Below, in pieces: positions 8,756 through 16,132 of a stretch of 64,000 nt of DNA (within the stretch, counting starts at the first letter, position 1; every line of letters begins with the position of its first letter). Both the position numbers and the translations under genes were made by a program. The notes below the pieces were generated by a model that worked only from the letters and a program-made list of their open reading frames with translations, was not told the DNA's origin and searched no databases. Source of the DNA: Citrobacter rodentium NBRC 105723 = DSM 16636 (GTDB lineage Bacteria > Pseudomonadota > Gammaproteobacteria > Enterobacterales > Enterobacteriaceae); the NCBI RefSeq assembly GCF_021278985.1, contig NZ_CP082833.1, positions 620,001 through 684,000 on the forward strand, given 5' to 3'.

Positions 8756-10237
8756 TCACAAAATGAAACGGATCTGCGCGGCCATGAAGCGGAACTGGTT
8801 AACCAGATCCGGTGTACACATCACATCCAGACGGTTACGGTCTTTTGTGTTGCGCTCCACGAGCAGATTCTTTTTAAAGGTGTCCAGATTTTCGACCAGT
8901 CCCAGATCCACCCATTCTTCCCCCAGCGCAATCAGCTGGAGCGTCATAATCTCCGGCGTCACAATATTCTGACCGGGCCGGACGGGGGTGCCGTTATCGG
9001 CCAGTTTGTGGCGCGGGAAACGCTGCGTGATAAAGGTGCGCAGGGAATAACGCAGATATGACAGGGTGTAGATGGTTTCCACATCCAGATAGCTGGGATC
9101 GCTTTCGCCATATGCATTCTGACGGTACATCGTCACCTGACGTTCAATCTGCACCACATCAGCGGCCGCGACGGTCACCGTGGACATGCCGGTATAAAGC
9201 AGGCTGTTTCGCTCTTCCCGTGTCAGGCGATCTGATTCCGCCGGTGCCAGTCGTGCAGGCAACGCCAGCGTCTGGAGTGGGCGGGCAGGATCGGCAGACA
9301 GTGACGGCGCACAGACCGCACAAATGGAAGCTGCCCAGACATAATCCGGCTCCGGTGCCTTCGGAATGGAGGTACAGGTAAACAGGAAATCATTACGGGA
9401 CTCACCAAAACTGGTTGCCGTGCCGAAGGTGCCGGTATGCGCCATCCAGACCATACCGTCTGACATTTTTACCGGTCCCCAGCGTTTCAGCAGTTCATCC
9501 GCCAGAATTTTGAGATTCGCCGCATCCTTATAGGGCATCACAATATAGTTATACTGGCGCGTCCCCATGGCAGCGATGCTGTTGGTAATATCCGGGTTTT
9601 TCGGCGCGGTGCCTCCGGCAGTGGAAACAACAATCCCGGCGGGTGTCACTTCACCGGAATAATAATTCAGCCGGATATCATGCACGGAGCATTCGCCGGT
9701 AAATTTTGCCGTCAGGGTGATCACTTTTTTTGTCTGATCCTGATTATCCGGGGGGACGCTGGTCGTGGCGCTGACCGGACAGTCCTGGTCTGCGTTAATC
9801 ATCGCGGCAAGCGCATCCGCCAGAAGATTACCCGGTTTGCCCTTGCTGACGGCCAGACGGTAAGGACGTCCGGCGATATAGAGATTCAGCACATTGTCTT
9901 CCGTTGCTGTACCGGAAAGTGTGATGGTGCCGGGTGTGGCCGTGCCGGTGCCTTCCCCCTGTGCAATGCCGTACAGCTCCGTATCAGGGTTAATGGCAAT
10001 AAACGCTGCCACCATCTGCGCAATCATGGAGCCACGCCCCCAGAGTTCTGTTGCCTGAGACGCGCGGGTGATACGGACAGGAGAATCAACAACACCAAAC
10101 GCATTACGGTTTCGCTGACCAAATAACAGCACCGCCTGACGCTGTGGCGGCGTGCCGGTCACGGCCATTGAGTTATTGATTTCAATCTGTACCAGCGGGA
10201 TGCGATTGTTATCGCCGATAAAATCAAAGTTAATCAT
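8756..10237 (-). CDS. Contractile tail sheath protein (Mu gp39/L)
   Basis: A 493-aa sheath subunit. Recognisable parts are the N-terminal MINFDFIGDNNRIPLVQIEI, then AVLLFGQRNRNAFGV, the protruding central domain with GAMGTRQYNYIVMPYKD-like text (SIAAMGTRQYNYIVMPYKD) and the C-terminal block with DVETIYTLSYLRYSLRTFI, ending ...PDLVNQFRFMAAQIRFIL. The sheath contracts to drive the tube through the envelope. Gene overlaps the preceding gp38 gene at a single base. Confidence 0.95.
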   Translation of the reverse strand: MINFDFIGDNNRIPLVQIEINNSMAVTGTPPQRQAVLLFGQRNRNAFGVVDSPVRITRASQATELWGRGSMIAQMVAAFIAINPDTELYGIAQGEGTGTATPGTITLSGTATEDNVLNLYIAGRPYRLAVSKGKPGNLLADALAAMINADQDCPVSATTSVPPDNQDQTKKVITLTAKFTGECSVHDIRLNYYSGEVTPAGIVVSTAGGTAPKNPDITNSIAAMGTRQYNYIVMPYKDAANLKILADELLKRWGPVKMSDGMVWMAHTGTFGTATSFGESRNDFLFTCTSIPKAPEPDYVWAASICAVCAPSLSADPARPLQTLALPARLAPAESDRLTREERNSLLYTGMSTVTVAAADVVQIERQVTMYRQNAYGESDPSYLDVETIYTLSYLRYSLRTFITQRFPRHKLADNGTPVRPGQNIVTPEIMTLQLIALGEEWVDLGLVENLDTFKKNLLVERNTKDRNRLDVMCTPDLVNQFRFMAAQIRFIL

Positions 10238-10515
10238 CAGGACGTCCCCTTATCTGATGCTGCGGGTTTTTCAGCCGCCGCCGCAGGTTTTTCTGCTGCC
10301 GCTCCCGCTGGTTTTGCAGCCTCGCCGGTATTACCTGTTGTGGCAGCCGGGGCAGGCTCCGCCGTTTTATCCACCACAATGACGTCACCATCATTAAGAC
10401 GGCGGCACCAGAACGGGGTGAAGGGTTTCTCTTCCCCGTCCTGAGAGAGCGGAGTCATCGTGTCGGGATCGCGAATCAGGCATCCCGGCGCAGGTTTAAT
10501 AAAAATGGTTGTCAT
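10237..10515 (-). CDS. Small tail protein, DUF2635 (Mu gp38)
   Basis: A 92-aa protein whose first ~50 residues match DUF2635 (IFIKPAPGCLIRDPDTMTPL, FWCRRLNDGDVIVVD). The remainder is a low-complexity tail of Ala, Lys, Pro and Glu (EKPAAAAEKPAASDKG). The family is always encoded just before the sheath in Mu-like phages. The exact role is unknown. Confidence 0.88.
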   Translation of the reverse strand: MTTIFIKPAPGCLIRDPDTMTPLSQDGEEKPFTPFWCRRLNDGDVIVVDKTAEPAPAATTGNTGEAAKPAGAAAEKPAAAAEKPAASDKGTS

Positions 10516-10518
10516 CTG

Positions 10519-11082
10519 TTATTCCTCTGACAGTCCGGCGTTTTCACCGGCGGCAGTTGCACCAGGCAGACGGATGTGTGCCTTAAATTCCGGCGTGCCT
10601 TCCGGTTCGGTAAAGGTTTCGTAATGGCGCAGGAAATCATCCAGCGAGCTGATATCCGTCAGCGGGTCGATCATTTCCTCGCATGAGAAATAAAGGGCGT
10701 ACATCACGGCACCGCTGTCTGCCTGCGTTTCGGTGTAACCGTTAACCGCCTTTTCAAAGTAAAGCGGTGAGGTTTTTTCGGTTCTGAAGCCGTCCAGCAC
10801 GGTAATCAGGCGGGCCACAATCTGATAAAGCCCGGGACGGCTGACCTCACGGCCATTGAGCATGTCGCCGATGACGTAGAACACCCAGTGGCTGACCAGA
10901 CGCCCACGGGTACGGCCTTCACCGGCACCCAGCCAGGCAACGTAGATCGCCGGGGCGCTAATCAGCATGGTGCGCAGCACACTGTCGCTCCAGTCGCCGG
11001 GATGCGTGTCAACTGACACCAGTTCATTCCCGAAATACTCACGGATGCGGGCGATGTATGCCTGTTCGGTTTCCGTAATCAT
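10519..11082 (-). CDS. Head-tail/tail completion protein, DUF1834 (Mu gp37)
   Basis: This 187-aa protein belongs to the Mu gp37 family. Its N-terminus (MITETEQAYIARIREYF...) is followed by a 'PAIYVAWLGAG' strand, DGFRTEKTSPLYFEKAVNGY, and the terminal SLDDFLRHYETFTEPEGTPE. It starts 4 bp inside the end of the gp36 gene. It probably acts as a tail-terminator-type factor, judged by size and position only. Confidence 0.87.
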   Translation of the reverse strand: MITETEQAYIARIREYFGNELVSVDTHPGDWSDSVLRTMLISAPAIYVAWLGAGEGRTRGRLVSHWVFYVIGDMLNGREVSRPGLYQIVARLITVLDGFRTEKTSPLYFEKAVNGYTETQADSGAVMYALYFSCEEMIDPLTDISSLDDFLRHYETFTEPEGTPEFKAHIRLPGATAAGENAGLSEE

Positions 11083-11498
11083 ATAAAGCCCTTCTGGTTG
11101 CGCCCGAACACCGCCGCATCAGACTGCACCTGCGGTAAATCCCCGGATTCAGGGGCCGCACCGTCTGTATCCACGCCGACCGGCACGTTACCGTTCATGA
11201 CATCTTTCAGCCATGCCAGCGCCTCACGGTAACGGTCACGAGCCTGATCGGATGCCCGCTGATCGCACAGGTAATAAAAGGCAATCGTGCAGCAATGCTG
11301 AACAAGGACCGCCGGAACCACCGCCAGCGGTAGCGTGTAACGGGAAGACAGGTAGCTGTCGATAAGGGCTGACGCATCTGTCAGCGCCCGGTTCAGCTTG
11401 CGCGTATCCGGTTCATCCGAACGGGGCACAGCCAGTAATGGCCTGAGCAAATCCTCGCGGTAACGCGCCCGCATATCGGTTTCGGTGGCGTAATTCAT
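11079..11498 (-). CDS. Head completion protein, DUF1320 (Mu gp36)
   Basis: A 139-aa protein starting MNYATETDMRARYREDLLRP with the family segments LNRALTDASALIDSYLSSRY and HCCTIAFYYLCDQRASDQAR. DUF1320 proteins are head-tail adaptor-like helical proteins in Mu-type phages. It is tightly packed between gp37 and gp35 genes. Confidence 0.88.
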   Translation of the reverse strand: MNYATETDMRARYREDLLRPLLAVPRSDEPDTRKLNRALTDASALIDSYLSSRYTLPLAVVPAVLVQHCCTIAFYYLCDQRASDQARDRYREALAWLKDVMNGNVPVGVDTDGAAPESGDLPQVQSDAAVFGRNQKGFI

Positions 11499-11914
11499 GC
11501 GCGCGCCTTTTTTTCCTGTTTAGCTTTATTGCCGGTCTTTTTCCGGGCCGCATCCTGTACGGCTTCGGCTTCGGCTTCGGCTTCGGCTTCGGCTTCGGCT
11601 TCGGCTTCGGCTTCGGTTTCGGCTTCGGCTTCGGCTAAATCTGCACCGGTCGCTGCATGAACCACACCCGCCACGGCTCCCGCATCATCACCAGTCGTCT
11701 GTAGTATTCGTACAGTGAGGCATGGCTCCGCTTCCAGTCGGGCAAGCTGCTCCGGGGTGACGTCAACCTGCTGGCGTCCCCGCATGAACAGGAACCCCGC
11801 ACGACGAAACTGCGCACGACTGCAACGCACTTCTGCCAGAACCGTGACAGGATTGTCACCACTGACCTGAAGGCCTGAATCATCTGTTGCTGCCACAGTG
11901 TGATGTTCATTCAT
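11495..11914 (-). CDS. Mu gp35-like head gene product with Glu-Ala repeat tail
   Basis: The chosen start, MNEHHTVAATDD at 11914, has GGAGGG nine bases upstream; a longer frame back to 11977 overlaps the head gene and has no ribosome site. The 139-aa product has a folded part containing RRAGFLFMRGRQQVDVTPEQ, typical of the FluMu/gp35 'HI1506-type' fold that lies after gpT. It is followed by about 13 Glu-Ala dipeptides and a basic end (ARKKTGNKAKQEKKARA). The dipeptide run is encoded by a hexanucleotide repeat. Function is unknown; a capsid-decoration or nucleic-acid-binding role for the tail is only a guess. Confidence 0.8.
   Translation of the reverse strand: MNEHHTVAATDDSGLQVSGDNPVTVLAEVRCSRAQFRRAGFLFMRGRQQVDVTPEQLARLEAEPCLTVRILQTTGDDAGAVAGVVHAATGADLAEAEAETEAEAEAEAEAEAEAEAEAVQDAARKKTGNKAKQEKKARA
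11561..11636. repeat. GGCTTC hexanucleotide tandem repeat, ~12.7 units
   Basis: The plus strand reads GGCTTC about 12 times with one interruption (GGTTTC). On the coding strand this is GAAGCC/GCCGAA, giving alternating Glu and Ala. Slippage changes length by whole dipeptides, so the frame is never lost; allele length is likely to vary between isolates. Confidence 0.97.
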
Positions 11915-11957
11915 ATTTGCCCTCCGCAGGGGCCGGGCTGTAAGCCCGGCTAACCGT

Positions 11958-12905
11958 TTACAGATAATCCGCGACAACCAGCTCCAGCTTGCCCTTCATC
12001 TCGTTAGAAACAGTGGTGTTACCGTCCGCGAACAGTTCACGCTCCAGCAGCTGCACCGCCTGTTTTTCCAGCGAGGTGGGGACAACAATATGGGTGGGTT
12101 TGATGCCGAGTTTGCGGCCACCGTCAGCCTTAAAGTCACGCATGGCCGACCAGCCGTGCCACAGCGCATCCAGCGTCAGCGGTGACTGCATCATGTAGGC
12201 CATCTGCCAGAAGCCGTAGCCCACATTGCGACGGGCGGAAGCACCGAACACAAACTCGTTATCAGTAAACGCACGGCCTTCATCGACTTTTGTCTGGGCA
12301 ACCAGTTCGGCCTTGCGGCGATCCTGATAAATCAGCGGTTTTACCGCGCGGGAACAGTCGAGCAGATACCAGGCCGGGCCACTGTAATCCGCCTGTGCAC
12401 CGACAGAGCCGGTTTTTGCCACAAACATATTGCTGACCATCTGCGCATCACCGGAGCCATCCACTTTGGGGTAAACCGGGTGTTCGGTATCAAAGAAGTT
12501 CTGGCCGTCATAGCAGGCCGCACTGATCCCGTCACGCAGTGCAGCAAAGACCAGTTCATCCGGTTGTGCCGCCGCAGCGCGCCCCATTTCCTGGAATAAC
12601 GGGGAGTAGATGCCAAGATTGTCGTCTTCAAAGTCATCGCGGCTAATGGCAACGGTGCCTTCAAAGGTTTTGTTCACGATGGCGTAGCCATAGGCTTTCA
12701 TCTTCTCGATGACGCGGGAGCCAATCCACTCACGGAACTGCGGGAACTGCCCCAGCCAGCCGTAGGTGTTGGATTTCGACGTGGACGGTACGGTCATCGC
12801 AATTTTCTGGTACTGAGACGGAGCCATGGACATCCCGGCCTGAAAATCAGAACGGTAGCCCGTCATCAGGGCGGTGATCATCGCCGGTGTAATCGGGGTA
12901 GGCAT
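11958..12905 (-). CDS. T: Major head (capsid) protein gpT (Mu gp34)
   Basis: A 315-aa HK97-fold coat protein of the Mu gpT family. Landmarks: start MPTPITPAMITALMTGYRSD, then FQAGMSMAPSQYQKIAMTVP, GWLGQFPQFREWIGSR, and a C-terminus with TNEFVFGASARRNVGYGFWQ-like text and GIKPTHIVVPTSLEKQAVQL. It is encoded immediately after protease/scaffold I/Z, with the ATG touching the stop of that gene. Confidence 0.95.
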   Translation of the reverse strand: MPTPITPAMITALMTGYRSDFQAGMSMAPSQYQKIAMTVPSTSKSNTYGWLGQFPQFREWIGSRVIEKMKAYGYAIVNKTFEGTVAISRDDFEDDNLGIYSPLFQEMGRAAAAQPDELVFAALRDGISAACYDGQNFFDTEHPVYPKVDGSGDAQMVSNMFVAKTGSVGAQADYSGPAWYLLDCSRAVKPLIYQDRRKAELVAQTKVDEGRAFTDNEFVFGASARRNVGYGFWQMAYMMQSPLTLDALWHGWSAMRDFKADGGRKLGIKPTHIVVPTSLEKQAVQLLERELFADGNTTVSNEMKGKLELVVADYL

Positions 12906-13483
12906 TATTGCATTTCCTCTTTCATTTTCAGGAACTCGGCTTCGGTTTTACCCAGCAGATGGGCGGCCGCGATATCTTCAGCCGACAGCGCAGCGGTGGC
13001 AGTCTTTTTATCCGGCACGGTCACGGTGTCGGTCTGAAGAGAGGTCAGGGCCGCAACTGGCTGGCGGGCGTCAAGCTGTGCAGAAAGTGCCGCAACGCCA
13101 ATCTGCCCGCCCAGTTGTTCCAGATAGCCGCGTTCACTTTTGAAGATGCGCCCTTCGGATTCGGCCTTGTCCAGCAGCTGCTCCAGCGTGGTGCTGCCGT
13201 GCTGCGCCGACAGCGCAACGTATTCGGTACGCAGGGCGTTATACGTCTCAACGGGCACGTATTTCGTCAGATCAATAGTGCCGCCAGCCGGTGTGCCTTT
13301 TGCGGTTTCCAGCTCTGCCGACAGGCTGGCGACCTGTGTTTTCAGGGTGTCGTGCGCATCCGCACGGGTTTTGAATCCGGTAAGGGCAGACAGCGCCGCC
13401 GTGCCCAGTTCCGGCGTAAATTCGTCACCGTCAGCCACGGTCAGACCGAGCGCCGTCAGCAACTGGCGTAATTGCTCATTCAT
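12905..13483 (-). CDS. Z: Scaffold protein Z from internal start in gene I
   Basis: ATG at 13483 (MNEQLRQLLTALGL) is preceded on the minus strand by AAAGGA eight bases upstream, an in-frame internal ribosome site exactly at the protease-scaffold junction. The product of 192 aa would be the free scaffold. In Mu the scaffold Z is known to be produced from within gene I in the same way. Presence of the internal start is seen; use is inferred. Confidence 0.7.
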   Translation of the reverse strand: MNEQLRQLLTALGLTVADGDEFTPELGTAALSALTGFKTRADAHDTLKTQVASLSAELETAKGTPAGGTIDLTKYVPVETYNALRTEYVALSAQHGSTTLEQLLDKAESEGRIFKSERGYLEQLGGQIGVAALSAQLDARQPVAALTSLQTDTVTVPDKKTATAALSAEDIAAAHLLGKTEAEFLKMKEEMQ

Positions 13484-14029
13484 GGAGGTGTCCTTTAAAG
13501 GAGGGTTTAAGGCGTTATAAAGGTCATCCGCCGACAGTGCGGCGACAGGATTCATGCCAGTCAGACCGGGGTCACCGGTAATAGCCAGCATCCGAAGCTC
13601 AACAGGTTCACCGGTGATTTCGTCATAACCAATCACCGGGGAAAACCAGGGAAACTCATTATTGCGCAGATGTTCAATGGCTGGAGGGTTCCACTTCGGA
13701 CGCACTTCAAAACCCCGCTCTTCACTGAAACGGAAGTTCTCCGGCGATGCCATGACAAAACCGGCAGCCGGTGCCGCATGCCCCTCAATCAGTGACTGGT
13801 GGTTATAGTCAATCTTCACCGGCTGATTGAGTGCCACGACCCCGGATACCATGCGCTCAACGGTCGCACGGTTAATCAGCCAGCCTTCCGCCGGTTTTTC
13901 CGGGCGACCGTCACGGGCCTTTACCCGACCGGCTGGCATGATCTGACACCAGTCACCGTCCCCGTCTGTGGACAGGCTGATGGCATTCAGAATGGCATAA
14001 GCAAGTTTGGGCGTGTTTTTCGTCTTCAT
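12905..14029 (-). CDS. I: Prohead protease with scaffold domain (Mu I)
   Basis: A 374-aa protein. The first ~180 residues are the Mu-I serine-type protease (MKTKNTPKLAYAILNAISLS; KIDYNHQSLIEGHAAPAAGF, which contains the catalytic His; then MLAITGDPGLTGMNPV). The rest is the scaffold, Ala- and Glu-rich (SLSAELETAKGTPAGG). In Mu the full product is cleaved and the scaffold is also made separately from an internal start. The gene begins after a 176-bp gap that holds a dyad, a likely late promoter region. Confidence 0.93.
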   Translation of the reverse strand: MKTKNTPKLAYAILNAISLSTDGDGDWCQIMPAGRVKARDGRPEKPAEGWLINRATVERMVSGVVALNQPVKIDYNHQSLIEGHAAPAAGFVMASPENFRFSEERGFEVRPKWNPPAIEHLRNNEFPWFSPVIGYDEITGEPVELRMLAITGDPGLTGMNPVAALSADDLYNALNPPLKDTSMNEQLRQLLTALGLTVADGDEFTPELGTAALSALTGFKTRADAHDTLKTQVASLSAELETAKGTPAGGTIDLTKYVPVETYNALRTEYVALSAQHGSTTLEQLLDKAESEGRIFKSERGYLEQLGGQIGVAALSAQLDARQPVAALTSLQTDTVTVPDKKTATAALSAEDIAAAHLLGKTEAEFLKMKEEMQ

Positions 14030-14175
14030 TCCGGCAGCATAAGCCGGTGTTTTTCAGGGCCGGTTTTGCGGGACTTCAGAAAGTGTTTTCAGGGGGGGAT
14101 GAGAAAGGCGCTTCACGCAGATTTTAAAGCCCGTTAAATACAGGTTAGAAAATCACGACACGCGCCTGAAGGGGG

Positions 14176-14200
14176 TAAGGTAATACGTTTGCATACCTTA
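14176..14200. promoter_or_regulatory. Perfect dyad, candidate activator site upstream of the I/Z/T late block
   Basis: TAAGGTA at 14176-14182 and TACCTTA at 14194-14200 form a perfect 7-bp inverted repeat with an 11-bp spacer, so half-site centres are 18 bp apart. It sits just after gpG and 147 bp before the protease start. Mu has a C-activated late promoter at the matching place (PI). Whether the Mor/C protein of this phage binds it is not shown. Confidence 0.45.
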
Positions 14201-14205
14201 AACCA

Positions 14206-14679
14206 TTACGGCGTTTCTGTGGCCTTTTTAAAGCGTTTTCTGATTTCGTCCATGATCTCCTGTTCTGCCACCTGATCAAAGCCCATATACGGACGCGCAC
14301 CAATGGCTGCTGGTCCCGGTGGCATACCGGGCAGGCCACCCCACTGATGAATGGCCGCATAAGGTTCATTTGATCCAATCAGCGCCCAGGTATCGCCATA
14401 ATCCGTGGTCAGGCGGCGGGCCAGATCGCCGTTCAGCGTCAGGATTTTGCCGGGCGTGTATCCCTTACGGGTACGCCAGTTGCGGTAAGGATCTGACCAG
14501 TCATGCCAGCGTTCGCCGTCCGGCTCTTTTTCCTGTTCAAACGCCATTTCTGACGATGACAGAAGACTCGCCGCCACACTGCGGGCCAGGTCTTTTCCGC
14601 CGCCCACAAACTGAAGTCGGGCAAACACCCGCTGGAGACGCGTAACGTCAACAACGACAGCGGCATCAATGGATGACAT
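14206..14679 (-). CDS. G: Virion morphogenesis protein gpG (tail completion family)
   Basis: A 157-aa protein of the phage virion morphogenesis (Mu G/P2 S-like) family. Key segments: LARSVAASLLSSSEMAFEQE, ERWHDWSDPYRNWRTRKGY, LTLNGDLARRLTTDYGDTWA and the PARPYMGF-like motif (GARPYMGF), used by this family near its C-terminus. It lies between F and I as in Mu. It probably joins heads to tails. Confidence 0.92.
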   Translation of the reverse strand: MSSIDAAVVVDVTRLQRVFARLQFVGGGKDLARSVAASLLSSSEMAFEQEKEPDGERWHDWSDPYRNWRTRKGYTPGKILTLNGDLARRLTTDYGDTWALIGSNEPYAAIHQWGGLPGMPPGPAAIGARPYMGFDQVAEQEIMDEIRKRFKKATETP

Positions 14680-14718
14680 ATTGCCTCCGCATAAAGGATG
14701 AATATAAAATAAACAGGC

Positions 14719-14799
14719 GGTCAGTGTACGCTTAACTGGTAAAGTCGGTGCCTGCCTCCGGGTGGATCATGTATGCGGGTTCGACCCCCGCCACTGACC
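14719..14799 (+). ncRNA. tRNA-like cloverleaf without a normal anticodon arm
   Basis: Acceptor stem GTCAGTG/CACTGAC (14720-14726 with 14792-14798), extended by G14719:C14799. D stem 14730-14733/14742-14745 with loop AACTGGTA, matching A14, G18G19 and A21. T stem GCGGG/CCCGC with the seven-base loop TTCGACC (14775-14791). Where the anticodon arm should be, a 5-bp stem 14752-14756/14761-14765 is capped by TCCG with a C-G closing pair, a UNCG tetraloop. Three G-U pairs in the D and middle stems exist only on the plus strand; they become A-C mismatches on the minus strand. No CCA is encoded. It fills the F-G gap, antisense to the late mRNA. Confidence 0.45.
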
Positions 14800-14800
14800 G

Positions 14801-16132
14801 TTAATCAATTTGTCCTTCCAGCACCTCAAGCATTCCGCCCCGGATATCCGATTTCAGCTTATCCATATTGATAACCCGGTAAGCATTCACAATCACATCC
14901 AGTTTGTCGGGCTGACGTTTCAGACTGTACGGTGCATTAACGGCAATCTGCACACTGCCATCCTTATTTTCCACGATATACATCAGATTGTTGTGCCGTT
15001 TGTCCCACAGCACCGCTTTTGGCTTTGCCAGCATTGCCGGTAAGCGCCCGAAGTCCTCTGGCATCAGGGCGATGCCGTCATTCTGATGTTTCACACTGTC
15101 CGCATGGAGCACATTTTTACCGCTCATCGCCAGCAGACGGGCCGGTGGCGTTCCCGTCCGGCTTTCCACCGCCTGAGCAATACTTTCGGTCATAAAGCCC
15201 AGCGTGCGGATATCGTTACCACCTCGCCGGGTTTTCATGATGTTTTTTGCCCAGATGCGGAACGCCAGCTGCCGCTCCGGGCTGTTATTCATCTCCTGCA
15301 CCACCATTTCCCGTAACGCCGGGCTTTTCACCTCGATCAGTTTACGGATAAGCGCCTGGTCTGTGCCGAACGCCGCCGAGCCGGGGTTATATGACCAGCC
15401 CACACCCGGCGTCATTTTCACTCGTCCATTATCAAACGTAGTGGAAGTGGTGCGAAACAATTCACCTGAGGCCTTATCTGTACCGGCATCCACTTCATGG
15501 GTGTGCATATACGATGCGCCATAGCTGACTGTCAGTCCCATGGCTTTCATGCGGGCGGCAGATAAAGCCCGAACACGGCACCGGCATTCCCAGTCATTAG
15601 GGGGATAATGCGTTTGCCAGAATACATCATCGAAACGAAAAACCAGCAGATGCAGTTTTGCGTGTTCTGGCCTCGTTCTGCTGTCTATGACGGCCACATA
15701 CTGCCAGAACGGATGCGTGTCCGTGTTGTTCATCATCTGCGTGTAACGCCCGGCATTGTAAGCCACACGGGTGTTCACGTTGTAAATCAGCGCCAGACGA
15801 CGGGGACTGCCCAGTTGCACTTCTTCCGCGTTACCGTCGCTGTCCACCACCACCTGCTTTCCCCACCATCCCAGCTTTTGCAGGCGTGGCGTCAGCGTGC
15901 GGATAAATTCTTTCTGTGAAATTCCCTCATCAATGGCCCGCTGCACTTCCGCCTGTAGTGTGGTCAGTACGTCCAGCCGTGCCACTTTTGCTGCCGTGAA
16001 TGAGCGGGCGTGCACATCCGCGTCTGTTTCGAACCAGTTCCAGCTGATATGCGCTCCTTTGGCGCGGAAGTATGCCACCGCCTCTTTTGAGGGAAGCGTG
16101 GCGGCATAACCTAAATCAATCCCCTGAGCCAT
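14801..16132 (-). CDS. F: Head morphogenesis protein F (Mu gp30, minor head protein)
   Basis: A 443-aa protein of the Phage_Mu_F/SPP1 gp7 family. Within the family domain: ARSFTAAKVARLDVLTTLQA, ALIYNVNTRVAYNAGRYTQM, RTRPEHAKLHLLVFRFDDVF and the block HYPPNDWECRCRVRALSAAR, with paired Cys typical of these proteins. It is thought to be a few copies per head near the portal, entering the host with DNA in some phages. Overlaps the portal gene by 17 bp. Confidence 0.93.
   Translation of the reverse strand: MAQGIDLGYAATLPSKEAVAYFRAKGAHISWNWFETDADVHARSFTAAKVARLDVLTTLQAEVQRAIDEGISQKEFIRTLTPRLQKLGWWGKQVVVDSDGNAEEVQLGSPRRLALIYNVNTRVAYNAGRYTQMMNNTDTHPFWQYVAVIDSRTRPEHAKLHLLVFRFDDVFWQTHYPPNDWECRCRVRALSAARMKAMGLTVSYGASYMHTHEVDAGTDKASGELFRTTSTTFDNGRVKMTPGVGWSYNPGSAAFGTDQALIRKLIEVKSPALREMVVQEMNNSPERQLAFRIWAKNIMKTRRGGNDIRTLGFMTESIAQAVESRTGTPPARLLAMSGKNVLHADSVKHQNDGIALMPEDFGRLPAMLAKPKAVLWDKRHNNLMYIVENKDGSVQIAVNAPYSLKRQPDKLDVIVNAYRVINMDKLKSDIRGGMLEVLEGQID

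Noticed and set aside
14145..14378. 77-aa minus-strand frame overlapping G
   Set aside because: Alternate frame inside the virion morphogenesis gene with no ribosome site.
14746..14774. Conventional anticodon stem-loop for the tRNA-like element
   Set aside because: No register gives a 5-bp stem with a 7-base loop and U33; only the tetraloop hairpin pairs well, so it is not called as a functional tRNA.
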